Below, one piece after another: positions 18,372-27,902 of a stretch of 64,000 bases of DNA (position 1 is the first letter of the stretch; the number at the start of each line of letters is the position of its first letter). Under the pieces are notes generated by a model. The model saw only the letters and a list, made by a program, of their open reading frames with translations, was not told the origin of the DNA and searched no databases. Position numbers and translations under genes: made by a program. The DNA is from Novosphingobium sp. FSW06-99 (lineage in GTDB: Bacteria > Pseudomonadota > Alphaproteobacteria > Sphingomonadales > Sphingomonadaceae): the NCBI RefSeq assembly GCF_001519065.1, contig NZ_KQ954259.1:1-64000 (forward strand), in the 5' to 3' direction.

Positions 18372-19472
18372 ATGAAACTGACCGGTATCCGGGTGCTCGA
18401 TCTGACGAGCTTTATCCCCGGGCCCTACCTGACCATGGCGATGGCCGATCACGGCGCCGAAGTGATCAAGATCGAGACGCCCGGCGGTGATCACACGCGC
18501 CATATCGGGCTGTCGGACGGGCCCGACACGGTCTATTTCCGCAATTTCAACCGCGGCAAGAAAAGCGTCGTGCTCGATCTGAAACGGCCCGACGATCATG
18601 CCGCGTTTCTGGCGCTGGCCGACAGCGCCGATGTGGTGGTCGAATCCAACCGTCCCGGTGTCGCGCGCCGCCTGGGCATCGATTACGACACGCTGTCGGC
18701 GCGCAACCCGCGCCTGATCTATTGCGCGATCAGCGCGTTCGGGCAGGACGGGCCACGCGCGCCGCGCGCCGCGCACGATCTGGCGCTCGAAGCGCTGACG
18801 GGGGTGCTGGGCGCCAATTGCGCGGCCGGACAGATCGCCATGCCGGCGCTGCCGCTATCCGATTATCTGTCGGCGCTGCAGGGTCTGTCGGCGGTGCTGA
18901 TGGCGCTCTATGCCCGTACCCGCACCGGGCGCGGCGACATGATCGATATCGCCATGCACGAGGCGCTGCTGTCCGCCACCGCCAATGTGCTGGGGCCCAC
19001 GCTTGCCGAAGGGCGCCAGCCGGTGATCGCGCACGAACGCACCACCGGTGGCGGCGCGTTCTATCGCTGGTATGCCTGCGCCGATGGCCACCTGGCGATC
19101 GCCGGGCAGGAGCCCAAGTTCATCGCCGCACTGCTGGGCGAACTGGGCCGCCCCGATCTGGCGCCGCTGTGCCGCGAACCGGGGCCGCACCAGCAACCGG
19201 TGGTCGATCTGCTGTCCGCGTTTTTCGCGCGCCACACACTGGCCGATGCAGGCGCACTGCTCGACCGGCTGGATGTGTGCTGGGGCCGGGTCAACACGTA
19301 TCCGCAGGCACTGGACGACGAACAGATTGCCGCGCGCGGGTTTGTGCTGACCGATGATCTGGGGCGTCGCCATCTTGGCCCGCCCATCCGGTTTCGCCAC
19401 GAACCGGCACACCCCGTGCTGCACGCACCGGTGCTCGGCGCGGATCAGGCGCTGGTCAGTTCGACCACCTGA
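18372..19472 (+). CDS. Class III (CaiB/BaiF) CoA-transferase
   Basis: Family III acyl-CoA transferase (366 aa, slightly short for the family). Motifs are 'GIRVLDLTSFIPGPYLTMAMADHGAEVIKIE', 'NRGKKSVVLDLK', 'LIYCAISAFGQDGP' and 'GRGDMIDIAMHEALL', where the Asp is the position of the catalytic aspartate forming the acyl-enzyme. Substrates are unknown (formyl-CoA, carnitine, bile acid and alpha-methylacyl-CoA racemase members all look similar). GGAGGG lies 7-8 nt before ATG 18372. The end overlaps the convergent modC by 28 bp. Confidence 0.87.
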   Translation: MKLTGIRVLDLTSFIPGPYLTMAMADHGAEVIKIETPGGDHTRHIGLSDGPDTVYFRNFNRGKKSVVLDLKRPDDHAAFLALADSADVVVESNRPGVARRLGIDYDTLSARNPRLIYCAISAFGQDGPRAPRAAHDLALEALTGVLGANCAAGQIAMPALPLSDYLSALQGLSAVLMALYARTRTGRGDMIDIAMHEALLSATANVLGPTLAEGRQPVIAHERTTGGGAFYRWYACADGHLAIAGQEPKFIAALLGELGRPDLAPLCREPGPHQQPVVDLLSAFFARHTLADAGALLDRLDVCWGRVNTYPQALDDEQIAARGFVLTDDLGRRHLGPPIRFRHEPAHPVLHAPVLGADQALVSSTT

Positions 19473-20074
19473 TCGGCCAACCGGTCAACTTCCGCCGCCG
19501 AATGGCTGACCAGGATCATCGGCAGTGCGAACCGGTCGCGGACGCGCTCGATCACCGTCATGATTTCGTCGCGCAACGCGCCATCGAGTGCGGCCAGCGG
19601 TTCATCGAGCAACAGGAAGCGGGGGCCCGACAACAGCGCCCGGCCAATCGCCACGCGCTGCGCCTCCCCCCCCGACAGCGTGGCCGGACGGCGGCGCAGC
19701 AGCGGCGCGATATCGAGAAACCGCACGGTTTCGGCAAAATCGAGCACGCCCCGCGCGGGATTGGCGCGGCGCTCGCCATAGCGCAGATTGGCCTCGACAC
19801 TCAGATGCGGAAACAGCCGCAAGTCCTGGAACACCATGCCGCAGGCGCGCTGTTCGGGCGGCAGCGACACCCCCCGCGCGGCGTCGAACAACACCTGGCC
19901 GCCAACCACGACATGCCCGTGATCGGGGCGCAACAATCCGGCGATCACTGCCAGCACGCTCGATTTGCCCACGCCCGATGGCCCGCACAGCGCGGTAATG
20001 CCGCCGTCCGTGGCAAAGGTGGTCCCGATCCTGCGCCCTGCGCGCCGCATGTCGATGGCGATATCAAAGGACAT
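19445..20074 (-). CDS. modC: Molybdate ABC transporter ATPase, short form
   Basis: ATPase of the molybdate importer (209 aa). It has Walker A 'GPSGVGKSS', signature '[15 protein letters not shown]', Walker B 'FLLLDEPLAAL' and the H-loop 'VSHSAAEV'. Classical ModC is about 350 aa and carries a C-terminal TOBE domain that binds molybdate; here the protein stops right after the ATPase core, so substrate inhibition through that domain should be absent. ATG 20074 overlaps the end of modB. The 3' end overlaps the CoA-transferase gene by 28 bp on the other strand. Confidence 0.9.
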   Translation of the reverse strand: MSFDIAIDMRRAGRRIGTTFATDGGITALCGPSGVGKSSVLAVIAGLLRPDHGHVVVGGQVLFDAARGVSLPPEQRACGMVFQDLRLFPHLSVEANLRYGERRANPARGVLDFAETVRFLDIAPLLRRRPATLSGGEAQRVAIGRALLSGPRFLLLDEPLAALDGALRDEIMTVIERVRDRFALPMILVSHSAAEVDRLADQVVELTSA

Positions 20075-20762
20075 GCGCGTCACGCCCCTTTGGCCCGCGC
20101 CGCACCAGCCATTCCGACACGACCAGCGCGCACAGCGACAGCGCGACCGACACCAGCGCCAGCCGCCACACCGTCGCCTCTCGCCCCGGCACCTGCAACG
20201 CGGCATAGATCGCCAGCGGCAGCGTGGCCGTTTCGCCCGGCACGTCCGACACAAACGTGATCGTTGCGCCGAATTCCCCCAGCGAGCGCGCAAACCCCAG
20301 CACCAGCGCGGCCAGCACACCCGGACGCGCCAGGGGCAGCGTAATCGTGGCAAACGTGCCGAGCGGCCCCGCTCCCAGCGTGCGCGCCGCCTCTTCCAGC
20401 CGGGGATCGACCGCTTCGAGCGACAGCCGGATCGACCGCACCATCAGCGGCATCGCCATGATCGCCGCCGCCAGCGCGGCACCGGTCCAGCGGAACAGCA
20501 AAGTCACCCCGAAATATTTGGCCAGCGGCGCACCCAGCACGCCCGCGGGGGCAAACGCGATCAACAGGATCCAGCCGACCACCACCGGCGGCAGCACCAG
20601 CGGCAGGTGCACCAGCGCATCGACCAGCACTTTGCCGGGAAACCGGCCCCGCGCCAGCGCATAGGCAAGCGCAAAAGCCACCGGCAGCGCACAGACGATC
20701 GCCGCGCCGCTGACTTTCAGCGACAGCACCACGATGCCCCATTCGTCTGGCGACAGCAGCAT
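20064..20762 (-). CDS. modB: Molybdate ABC transporter permease
   Basis: Inner-membrane channel subunit (232 aa) of the molybdate importer, with five to six hydrophobic helices and the permease EAA-loop motif in 'EEAARTLGAGPLGTFATITLPLARPGVLAALVLGFARSLGEFGA' (about residues 125-168), which contacts ModC. Its start overlaps the modA stop and its end overlaps modC, so modA-modB-modC form one tightly coupled operon. Confidence 0.93.
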   Translation of the reverse strand: MLLSPDEWGIVVLSLKVSGAAIVCALPVAFALAYALARGRFPGKVLVDALVHLPLVLPPVVVGWILLIAFAPAGVLGAPLAKYFGVTLLFRWTGAALAAAIMAMPLMVRSIRLSLEAVDPRLEEAARTLGAGPLGTFATITLPLARPGVLAALVLGFARSLGEFGATITFVSDVPGETATLPLAIYAALQVPGREATVWRLALVSVALSLCALVVSEWLVRRGPKGRDAHVL

Positions 20763-21523
20763 CAGGGGGCGACAAAGCCATAGCGGCGAAAGATCCCCTT
20801 GCCCTCAGCCGACAGCAGAAACCGGCGGAACGCCTCGGCATCGGGACTGGTGGCGGCCTTCAACCGCGCCACCGGATAGCTGATCGGCGCATGGCTGCCC
20901 GAGGGAAACACCCCGACGATGCGCACGCCCGGCTCGGCAAAGGCGTCGGTGGCATAGACAATGCCCAGCGGCGCGGCGCCATGCGCCACCAGCCCCAGCG
21001 CCGCACGCACGTTTTCTGCGCGCGCGACCTGGCTCGCAACCTGATCCCATACGCCCATTTTCAGCAAGGCATCGCGACCATAGCGCCCTGCCGGCACGGC
21101 ATCGGGATCGGCCATCGCCAGCTTGCCCCCGGCCAGCGCGCGCGCCAGCGGGAACCCCGGCACCGGGCGCAGATGCAGATGCCCGCCCGCCGGGCCGACA
21201 ATCACCAGCGCGCCAAACAGGAACGACTTGCGTGTGTCGGGCACGATCAGCCCGGCCTGGGCCAGCGCGTCCATCCAGTCTTCGTCGGCAGACACGAACA
21301 GATCGGCCGCGCCCCCAGCCTTGATCTGCCGCGCCAGCGCCGACGAGGCGGCAAACGACAGCACCGGGCGCGGGTGATGATGCCCGGCCCAGGCATCGGC
21401 GGCGGCATTCATCGATTCCTGCAAGCTGGCGGCGGCCAGCACCAGCGGCCCGCGCGATTCGGCATATGCGGTGCCCGAACCGGCCAGCAATCCGGCAAAA
21501 ACCCCGAAAAAGAACAGGCGCAT
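20762..21523 (-). CDS. modA: Periplasmic molybdate-binding protein
   Basis: Solute-binding protein (253 aa) capturing molybdate or tungstate for ModBC. The signal peptide is MRLFFFGVFAGLLAGSGTAYA. Binding-fold motifs are 'LVLAAASLQESMNAAADAW', 'LSFAASSALARQIKAGGAADLFVSADEDWMD' and 'MADPDAVPAGRYGRDAL', with the conserved Ser residues in the first two. ATG 21553 in frame would add ten residues; neither start has a strong ribosome binding site. First gene of modABC. Molybdenum-cofactor enzymes that would use the metal are not in the window. Confidence 0.9.
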   Translation of the reverse strand: MRLFFFGVFAGLLAGSGTAYAESRGPLVLAAASLQESMNAAADAWAGHHHPRPVLSFAASSALARQIKAGGAADLFVSADEDWMDALAQAGLIVPDTRKSFLFGALVIVGPAGGHLHLRPVPGFPLARALAGGKLAMADPDAVPAGRYGRDALLKMGVWDQVASQVARAENVRAALGLVAHGAAPLGIVYATDAFAEPGVRIVGVFPSGSHAPISYPVARLKAATSPDAEAFRRFLLSAEGKGIFRRYGFVAP

Positions 21524-21675
21524 GGCGCAGCGAAGCAAGGCGATCGGTCCCATATCCGTGCGTATAGAGCAGCATGAGCCCGCCGCAAAGCCCGAGGGTG
21601 TCATTGCGCTTTGATGGCAAACGTGAAAAGGCCGACACCGGATCGCGACGATCCGATCACCATGGGGATTGCCGA

Positions 21676-22419
21676 ATGATGCCGCGCGGGCTGTTTGTGG
21701 GTATGGCTGCCGGTGCGGCATTGCTGGCGCTGGCGCCGCCGCCGGTTGCCGCACAGGATGACGCGGGCGGCTGGCAGGAAGCGCCGGGCGTGGCGCCGCT
21801 GGCCGCGCCCGATCTGGTCTATGGGAAAGCCACCGCGCGGTTCAGCCTGATTGTCTGGCTCGATCCCGAATGCCCGTATTGCAAGCTGCTCGGCAACCAG
21901 CCGCAGCATGTCGTCGATGGCTCGAACGGCCAGGTCAATCTGGCAATCCGGCTCTATCCCTTGCCGTTCCATGGCCCCAACGCGGTGCTCGCCTCGACCA
22001 CCGCATTGTGTGTGGGCGAACAGGCCGGGGTGCCCGGCTATTACCGCTTTCTCGAAAGCTGGATGGCGCGCACCGGCAGCAACGGACGCGGCATCGGCGG
22101 CGGATCGGGCGGCAGCGACCCGGTGGCCGATCTGGCCGCCGCAGCGGGCGCGCACAACCGCGATGCGCTGGCCGGGTGCACCACCTCGCACCAGACCGCC
22201 GACCGGCTGGCCCGTGATGTGAAGGCGGGCGATGTGGCGGGAATCGAAGGCACGCCGGCGATCGCGCTGCGCGACAACCGCGCCGGACACACCGTCATGG
22301 TGTCGGGCGCAGTCGACGAAGCCGAGATGCGCAACGCGGTGCGTGTGCTGGGCCAGATCGACGACGGCAAGTCCCCCGACACGGGCGACCATGGCGCGGC
22401 CGGCGGTGCCACGCACTGA
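21676..22419 (+). CDS. Periplasmic DsbA/DsbG-like thioredoxin-fold protein
   Basis: Exported disulfide oxidoreductase-like protein (247 aa). The signal peptide ends near PPVAAQD. The active site is CPYC within 'LIVWLDPECPYCKLLG', and the cis-Pro loop is in 'GIEGTPAIALRD'. A low-complexity Gly/Ser stretch (RGIGGGSGGSD) interrupts the helical insertion. It could assist disulfide formation or isomerisation; the partner is unknown. The 3' end overlaps the peptidoglycan-binding-domain gene by 29 bp in another frame. Confidence 0.82.
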   Translation: MMPRGLFVGMAAGAALLALAPPPVAAQDDAGGWQEAPGVAPLAAPDLVYGKATARFSLIVWLDPECPYCKLLGNQPQHVVDGSNGQVNLAIRLYPLPFHGPNAVLASTTALCVGEQAGVPGYYRFLESWMARTGSNGRGIGGGSGGSDPVADLAAAAGAHNRDALAGCTTSHQTADRLARDVKAGDVAGIEGTPAIALRDNRAGHTVMVSGAVDEAEMRNAVRVLGQIDDGKSPDTGDHGAAGGATH

Positions 22420-22756
22420 TCGCATCGGCGCCATCGTGGCCGCCCTGTGCGCCGCCTGGCTGATCGCGGCGGCGCCGCCTGTCGATGGCGATCTGCCCAA
22501 GGCCGCGCCCGGCTTTGCGGCGCTCGACACCGGCCCGGCCCCCGCGTTTGTCCAACCCCGTCACGATGCGCCGCTCGATCCGGCCGTGGCCGCGCTGGTG
22601 GTGGCACGCATGGTCCAGTTGCATCTGCTCGATACGCCCGCCGACGCGCAGGATGCCGCCCGGGCCGCCGAAGCGGTGCGGGCGTTTCAGACCAGTGTCG
22701 GGCTGAAGCCCACCGGCCTGCTCGACAGGAAAACCCTGGCCCTGATGGCGCTGTAA
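22391..22756 (+). CDS. Small exported protein with peptidoglycan-binding domain
   Basis: 121-aa protein beginning inside the end of the DsbA-like gene. An N-terminal hydrophobic segment ('IGAIVAALCAAWLIAAAPPV') looks like a signal anchor. The C-terminal part ('DAARAAEAVRAFQTSVGLKPTGLLDRKTLALMAL') matches the PG_binding_1 helical motif found in wall hydrolases and sensors. There is no catalytic domain. Coupling to the thioredoxin-like gene suggests a shared envelope role. It ends 1 bp from convergent uvrA. The start is chosen because it is the first ATG that includes the whole signal segment. Confidence 0.65.
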   Translation: MARPAVPRTDRIGAIVAALCAAWLIAAAPPVDGDLPKAAPGFAALDTGPAPAFVQPRHDAPLDPAVAALVVARMVQLHLLDTPADAQDAARAAEAVRAFQTSVGLKPTGLLDRKTLALMAL

Positions 22757-22757
22757 A

Positions 22758-25658
22758 CTACTTCGCCAGCAAGGGTTTGAGGTAGAACCCGGTGTGGCTG
22801 TCCGGACAGGCGGCAATCGTTTCGGGGGTGCCTTCGGCCACGATCATGCCGCCACGCACGCCGCCTTCGGGGCCCATGTCGATGATCCAGTCCGCGGTCT
22901 TGATCACATCGAGGTTGTGTTCGATCACCACCACCGAATTGCCCTGTTCGACCAGCCGGTGCAGCACTTCGAGCAATTTGCGCACGTCTTCGAAATGGAG
23001 CCCGGTGGTCGGTTCATCGAGGATATAGAGCGTCTGCCCGGTCGAGCGGCGCGCTAGTTCCTTGGCCAGCTTTACCCGCTGCGCCTCGCCGCCCGACAGC
23101 GTGGTGGCCTGCTGGCCCACTTTGACATAGCCCAGCCCGACTTCGGCGAGCATGTGCATGCGGTCGCGGATCGGCGGCACCGCCTTGAAGAATTCGACCG
23201 CGTCCTCGATCGTCATGTCGAGCACGTCGGCAATCGAATGGCCCTTGAACTTCACCTCCAGCGTTTCGCGGTTGTACCGCCGCCCGTCGCATTGTTCGCA
23301 GGTAACATAGACGTCGGGCAGGAAATGCATCTCGATCTTGATCAGCCCGTCGCCCTGACACGCCTCGCACCGGCCGCCCTTGACGTTAAAGCTGAACCGC
23401 CCGGCCTTGTACCCGCGCGCGGCGGATTCGGGCAGCCCGGCAAACCAGTCGCGGATCAGCGTGAACGACCCGGTATACGTCGCCGGATTCGACCGGGGGG
23501 TGCGCCCAATCGGCGACTGGTCGATCTCGATGACTTTGTCGCAACGATCGAGGCCGGTGATCGCATCGTGCGCGCCCGCAATCACCCGCGCGCCGTTGAG
23601 CACGCGCGCCGCGCCCGCCTGCAGCGTGTCGATGATCAGCGACGACTTGCCCGACCCCGACACCCCGGTCACGCACGTGAACGTGCCCAGCGGGATGCGC
23701 GCGGTAACATCGCGCAAATTGTTGGCGCGCGCACCCTTGACCACGATGTCGAGGCCATTGCCTGCGCGGCGATGGGTCGGCACCTCGATCCGCCGCGTGC
23801 CGCTGAGATATTGCCCGGTCAGGCTGTCGGGGCTGGCCAGAATATCGGCCAGCGTGCCCTGCGCGACGATTTCGCCGCCATGGACCCCGGCGCCCGGCCC
23901 CAGATCGACGATATGATCGGCGGTGCGGATGGCGTCTTCATCGTGTTCGACCACGATCACCGTGTTGCCCAGATCGCGCAAGCGCTTCAAGGTTTCGAGC
24001 AGGCGATCGTTGTCGCGCTGGTGCAGCCCGATCGATGGTTCGTCGAGCACATAGAGCACCCCCGACAGCCCCGACCCGATCTGGCTGGCCAGCCGGATAC
24101 GCTGGCTTTCGCCGCCCGACAGCGTGCCCGAAGTGCGGTCAAGATTGAGGTAATCGAGCCCGACATTGTTGAGGAAGCCAAGCCGCTCGTTGATTTCCTT
24201 GAGGATCGCGCGCGCGATCTGGCGCTGCTGCGCGGTCAGGTGCTGATCGAGATCACCATACCACGCAACCGCTGCGGCGACCGACAGCCGGGTCACGCTC
24301 GAAATGTCGGTCCCGGCGACTTTCACCGCCAGCGCTTCGGGTTTCAGCCGCTTGCCATCGCACGTCTCGCACGGCTGCGCGGTCTGGAACTTGCCCAGTT
24401 CCTCTTTCACCCAGGCACTGTCTGTCTGCAGCATGCGGCGGTTGAGATTGCCGATCACGCCTTCGAACGCCTTGCTTACGGTATAGGACTTGCGCCCGTC
24501 GATGAACGTCAGCGGCACGGCCTTGCCGCCGGTGCCATAGAGGATCACCAGCTTGATCTCGCCGGGCAATTTGTCCCACGCAGTGTCCAGGCTGAACCCG
24601 AAATGGGCGGCCAGACTGGCCAGCACCTGCATGTAATAAGGGCTCGGCGGGTTCGATTTGGCCCAGGGCACGATCGCGCCCTGCTTGAGCGACAGGTTTT
24701 CGTTGGGCACGACCAGTTGCGGATCGAACAGCAGCTTTTCGCCCAGCCCGTCGCAGGCCGGGCACGCGCCTTGGGGGGCGTTGAACGAAAACAGCCGGGG
24801 TTCGATGCTTTCGATGGTGAAACCGCTGACCGGGCAGGCGAACTTTTCGGAAAAGACGATGCGGTTGGGCGGCAGGCCCGTGCCTTTCAGCGTCTTGGCA
24901 CGGCCTTTGGGCGCTTCTTCACGGCCCGGCACCACGCCATCGGCCAGGTCGATGAAGGCCAGTCCGTCGGCCAGTTTCAGCGCCTGTTCGAAACTGTCGG
25001 CCAGACGGCTTTCGATCCCTTCGCGCACGGCGATGCGATCGACCACCACTTCGAGATCGTGCTTCAGCTTTTTATCGAGCGTGGGGGCATCCTCGATGGC
25101 GTAGAATTCGCCGTCGATACGCACGCGAGTATAGCCGGCCTTTTGCCATTCGGCCAATTCTTTGCGGTATTCGCCCTTGCGCGCGCGCACCACCGGCGCC
25201 AGCAGATAGGCACGCGTGCCCTCGGGCAGCGCCATCACGCGGTCGACCATCTGGCTGACCGTCTGGGCGGTGATCGGCAGGCCCGTGGCGGGCGAATAGG
25301 GCACGCCGACGCGCGCCCACAACAACCGCATATAGTCATAGATTTCGGTGACCGTGGCGACCGTCGAGCGTGGGTTGCGGCTGGTGGTCTTCTGCTCGAT
25401 CGAAATGGCAGGCGACAGCCCGTCGATATGTTCGACGTCGGGCTTTTGCATCATTTCCAGAAACTGCCGGGCATAGGCCGACAGGCTTTCGACATAGCGC
25501 CGCTGCCCTTCGGCATAGATCGTGTCGAACGCCAGGCTGGATTTGCCCGAGCCGGACAGCCCGGTGATGACGATCAGCGCATCGCGCGGCAGATCGATAT
25601 CAAAGCCTTTGAGATTGTGCTCGCGCGCACCGCGCACCGATATCGTGTTGAGGGACAT
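22758..25658 (-). CDS. uvrA: UvrA, excinuclease ABC subunit A
   Basis: Damage-recognition ATPase of nucleotide excision repair (966 aa, full length). The first Walker A is GLSGSGKSS at about 33-41, followed by '[20 protein letters not shown]'. Zinc-finger cysteine pairs are seen in '[28 protein letters not shown]' and 'CEACQGDG...CEQCDGRRY'. Two signatures '[12 protein letters not shown]' and '[12 protein letters not shown]' mark the two ATPase modules. An SOS box lies 10-24 bp upstream of the ATG, so DNA-damage induction through LexA is likely. Confidence 0.97.
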   Translation of the reverse strand: MSLNTISVRGAREHNLKGFDIDLPRDALIVITGLSGSGKSSLAFDTIYAEGQRRYVESLSAYARQFLEMMQKPDVEHIDGLSPAISIEQKTTSRNPRSTVATVTEIYDYMRLLWARVGVPYSPATGLPITAQTVSQMVDRVMALPEGTRAYLLAPVVRARKGEYRKELAEWQKAGYTRVRIDGEFYAIEDAPTLDKKLKHDLEVVVDRIAVREGIESRLADSFEQALKLADGLAFIDLADGVVPGREEAPKGRAKTLKGTGLPPNRIVFSEKFACPVSGFTIESIEPRLFSFNAPQGACPACDGLGEKLLFDPQLVVPNENLSLKQGAIVPWAKSNPPSPYYMQVLASLAAHFGFSLDTAWDKLPGEIKLVILYGTGGKAVPLTFIDGRKSYTVSKAFEGVIGNLNRRMLQTDSAWVKEELGKFQTAQPCETCDGKRLKPEALAVKVAGTDISSVTRLSVAAAVAWYGDLDQHLTAQQRQIARAILKEINERLGFLNNVGLDYLNLDRTSGTLSGGESQRIRLASQIGSGLSGVLYVLDEPSIGLHQRDNDRLLETLKRLRDLGNTVIVVEHDEDAIRTADHIVDLGPGAGVHGGEIVAQGTLADILASPDSLTGQYLSGTRRIEVPTHRRAGNGLDIVVKGARANNLRDVTARIPLGTFTCVTGVSGSGKSSLIIDTLQAGAARVLNGARVIAGAHDAITGLDRCDKVIEIDQSPIGRTPRSNPATYTGSFTLIRDWFAGLPESAARGYKAGRFSFNVKGGRCEACQGDGLIKIEMHFLPDVYVTCEQCDGRRYNRETLEVKFKGHSIADVLDMTIEDAVEFFKAVPPIRDRMHMLAEVGLGYVKVGQQATTLSGGEAQRVKLAKELARRSTGQTLYILDEPTTGLHFEDVRKLLEVLHRLVEQGNSVVVIEHNLDVIKTADWIIDMGPEGGVRGGMIVAEGTPETIAACPDSHTGFYLKPLLAK

Positions 25659-25667
25659 GCCGTCCGT

Positions 25668-25682
25668 GTTCCATATTTGTTC
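25668..25682 (-). promoter_or_regulatory. LexA SOS box of uvrA (GAAC-N7-GAAC)
   Basis: Reading toward uvrA the sequence is GAACAAATATGGAAC, i.e. GTTC-N7-GTTC on the plus strand. This is the direct-repeat LexA box established for alphaproteobacteria, unlike the CTG-N10-CAG palindrome of gammaproteobacteria. It sits 9 bp upstream of the uvrA start codon, where LexA binding would block transcription or clearance. Confidence 0.8.
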
Positions 25683-25894
25683 GATTCACGCAAGCCGCGC
25701 ATGGCGCCCTTTGGCATGGATGCGTGACAGGGCAAGCGGGAATAAGGGCGGGAGGTATGACTGCACGTCAGTGCAACCCGGTAGAATTGCCCATTTACGA
25801 AACGATCGGAATTTGAGACCATTCATTCCCAATAGAATTCGTCATTTCGCAAATAGGATGGGCGCGCGCGTCACGACGAACGTTGGGGGAAATC

Positions 25895-26818
25895 ATGAAA
25901 AAAGCCTTTTCGTGTCGGTCCGTTGGCCTATTGCTGGCGGGAATTTCGTTATCCTCGTGCGGTCAGATTTCGCATCTTGCGACCAAAGACGGCACTGTAC
26001 CGGCCGGACTGCTGGGTGCAGAGACAAATTCGTTTCTACCTGCCTATACCGAAAATGCCGAGATATTCCGTGTCGCCGAAATAGCCGCCGTGCTGGCCGA
26101 TACCGGCCAGCACAACGCGCTGACCACCACCGATCGAGAAGCGCTGATCAAGACACTGGTCATCGCCAGTCGCCACATTACTTATGTTTTCAACATGATC
26201 GGCAGACGCTGCAACGATCCGACAGCGGCGGCGTCCTCGCCCAATCTGACCGCCGGGTGCCAGGAAAACGTCGAAGCCTATGACGCCATGCTGGAAGAGG
26301 ACATCGTGCAACTGGCCAAATATTCGCTGCCGACCGAAAAATTCCAGAAATTCCTCAGCGACATTGGGTCGGGCAACTGGCTCGGTTCGGTCGAAGTGCT
26401 GCTGTCCGCGACGGGCCAGATCATCATCGATTTTCATCACGCCGCTGCCGCAAACCGGTCGGCCCGTTATATCATCGTGAACTCGGTCGCTCCGTTCCAC
26501 GACGGCGCCTACAAAACCTTCCGCGATGCCGAAGCCGCGATCGACACCGAATTGAAATCGCAGGCCAATCACCCCGATCCGACGGGGCCGCTGTACAGAT
26601 ACAGCCCCGGCTGGCCCGCCATCGACGCCATGAACAACCTGACCTGGACGTACTGCAACCGCATGCTCGACGACTTGTCGACGGCCACCGCACTGAGCAC
26701 GAGCGACAAGTTCACCTTCAACGGCCAGACGTATCCGTTCGTGGCGCAGTCACCCCCGGCAGCGGACGGATCCACCACGATCACCTGCAACATCGCGAGC
26801 GCAAAACCCGCCTCCTGA
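25895..26818 (+). CDS. Lipoprotein of unknown function
   Basis: 307-aa putative lipoprotein. The signal peptide is MKKAFSCRSVGLLLAGISLSSC with lipobox LSSC, and GGGGGA lies about 5 nt before ATG 25895. The mature part is mostly alpha-helical ('ALIKTLVIASRHITYVFNMIG', 'AMLEEDIVQLAKYSLPTEKF', 'SVEVLLSATGQIIIDFHHAA') with further Cys residues (RRCND, GCQENV, YCNRM, TITCN) that could pair. I do not recognise the family. It opens a patch of lower GC than the flanking backbone and is convergent with the winged-helix regulator. Confidence 0.72.
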   Translation: MKKAFSCRSVGLLLAGISLSSCGQISHLATKDGTVPAGLLGAETNSFLPAYTENAEIFRVAEIAAVLADTGQHNALTTTDREALIKTLVIASRHITYVFNMIGRRCNDPTAAASSPNLTAGCQENVEAYDAMLEEDIVQLAKYSLPTEKFQKFLSDIGSGNWLGSVEVLLSATGQIIIDFHHAAAANRSARYIIVNSVAPFHDGAYKTFRDAEAAIDTELKSQANHPDPTGPLYRYSPGWPAIDAMNNLTWTYCNRMLDDLSTATALSTSDKFTFNGQTYPFVAQSPPAADGSTTITCNIASAKPAS

Positions 26819-26824
26819 CGCCTG

Positions 26825-26840
26825 GCACACCTTGGTGTGC
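26825..26840. terminator. Short convergent hairpin
   Basis: GCACAC-CTTG-GTGTGC lies 6 bp after the lipoprotein stop, between two convergent genes. Short stem, no T-run; the terminator role rests on position. Confidence 0.35.
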
Positions 26841-26868
26841 GCCCCTGCCCCGGATCGCCCTAAACGAC

Positions 26869-27459
26869 CTATTGCATCGCTCTGGCAATCTGCAGCGCCC
26901 GGGCGATCTTTTCCTCGAAATAAGCCGCCATTTTGGCGAAACCGTCATCGGACAAATCGACGTTCTGCCGACGCTTGTCGCGCTTGTCGGCCGAGCGGTA
27001 GACCAAGCTCTCTTTTTCCAGCACCGTTATCCACCGCAGCGCGGTCGTTGACGGCACGCATGAGGCGATGCAGGCGCTGGTAATTGAGATGGTCTTGTTC
27101 TCCAGCCTCGATATGAACAGATCGAGCAGGATGTCCCAACCTGGATCGGCAAGCAAACCGGTCACGGAAAACACCGAATCACGTTGCCTGCGACCCTTGT
27201 ATTCGCCCTTGGCGGCAAACAGCAGCATGTCCCTCCTGTTTTCAGGAGACAGAAACGTGATGCCCCCACCACTGGTCGGATGCCCCGCTTTCAACGCATC
27301 GCACAATTCCAGATTAACTGAAATCAAGTCGCGAAAACTGCTCGCCAACCCCTCCAATTGCTGCATCACGGCATATTCGAGTGGCATAGCACCGGATGAT
27401 TCGATGGTTGGAGAACCCCCTTGATCAAAGGTAATTCCAGCCCGTCTTTGCCGCACCAT
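26869..27459 (-). CDS. MarR-like winged-helix regulator
   Basis: Transcriptional regulator (196 aa). The first half is helical ('MQQLEGLASSFRDLISVNLELC'); the second half has the winged helix: 'LLDLFISRLENKTISITSACIASCVPSTTALRWITVLEKESLVYRSADKRDKRRQNVDLSDDGFAKM' (about residues 110-180), with the Asp-Lys-Arg-rich wing characteristic of MarR. AGGGGGG lies just before ATG 27459. Targets are unknown; dyads at 27524-27546 upstream are possible operator sites. Base composition is less GC-rich than neighbours, consistent with acquired DNA. Confidence 0.78.
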   Translation of the reverse strand: MVRQRRAGITFDQGGSPTIESSGAMPLEYAVMQQLEGLASSFRDLISVNLELCDALKAGHPTSGGGITFLSPENRRDMLLFAAKGEYKGRRQRDSVFSVTGLLADPGWDILLDLFISRLENKTISITSACIASCVPSTTALRWITVLEKESLVYRSADKRDKRRQNVDLSDDGFAKMAAYFEEKIARALQIARAMQ

Positions 27460-27902
27460 CAGACCCCCCTAAGAATGCCAGTCTACGGACGCCAGAAAAT
27501 TTTTATTCCTTATTCAGGGGTATGCAAGATAAATTACTTGCGTAATATCACGCTATTGATGCCATTGTGGATGTGGAGTCATCCCTCGGCAAGCTGCCGA
27601 CTCAGGCTGCAAACCGCGCGCGCAAGCGGCCAGACGCGAATGCTCTGTCGAAACAAACCTGCCAATGCCCGGAAACTGATATTCCGCAGACATTTGACCT
27701 GCGCATCGCAAGACACGCAGCAATAATTGCAACACAAAAATTTACCATATTATTCACCCCGAAACAACCCGCCATCAAATGTGCCCTGCCATTTCAGCAA
27801 TCTGCAATTGCGACTGGAGACATGGTTTGCTAACCTTAAAATCCGGGCGGCGAGATGGTCGTCGGCGGCACTCAATCACAGAATTTGGCTAGGAATCGCT
27901 CG
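27460..27902. other. AT-rich intergenic region with dyads
   Basis: 443 bp without a convincing gene. Composition is clearly AT-richer than the rest of the window. It contains GCAAG-N8-CTTGC (27524-27541) and the overlapping ATTAC-TTGC-GTAAT (27533-27546), 65-90 bp upstream of the MarR-like gene, suitable as operator or promoter elements. Short open frames here (for instance 27567-27833 plus) lack a ribosome binding site and look random. Confidence 0.5.

Noticed and set aside
20075..20353. N-terminal extension of modC
   Set aside because: Arg/Cys/Trp-rich frame-shadow of modB; the ABC domain begins at 20074.
21524..21675. ModE-type operator before modA
   Set aside because: No TAT-rich dyad of the ModE kind could be found; the region may use another regulator.
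23154..25727. 857-aa plus-strand frame opposite uvrA
   Set aside because: Long only because uvrA codons end in G or C; no domains.
27553..27735. 60-aa minus-strand frame in the same gap
   Set aside because: Random-looking composition and no ribosome binding site.
27567..27833. 88-aa plus-strand frame in the AT-rich gap
   Set aside because: No ribosome binding site, no hydrophobic or structural pattern; likely random.
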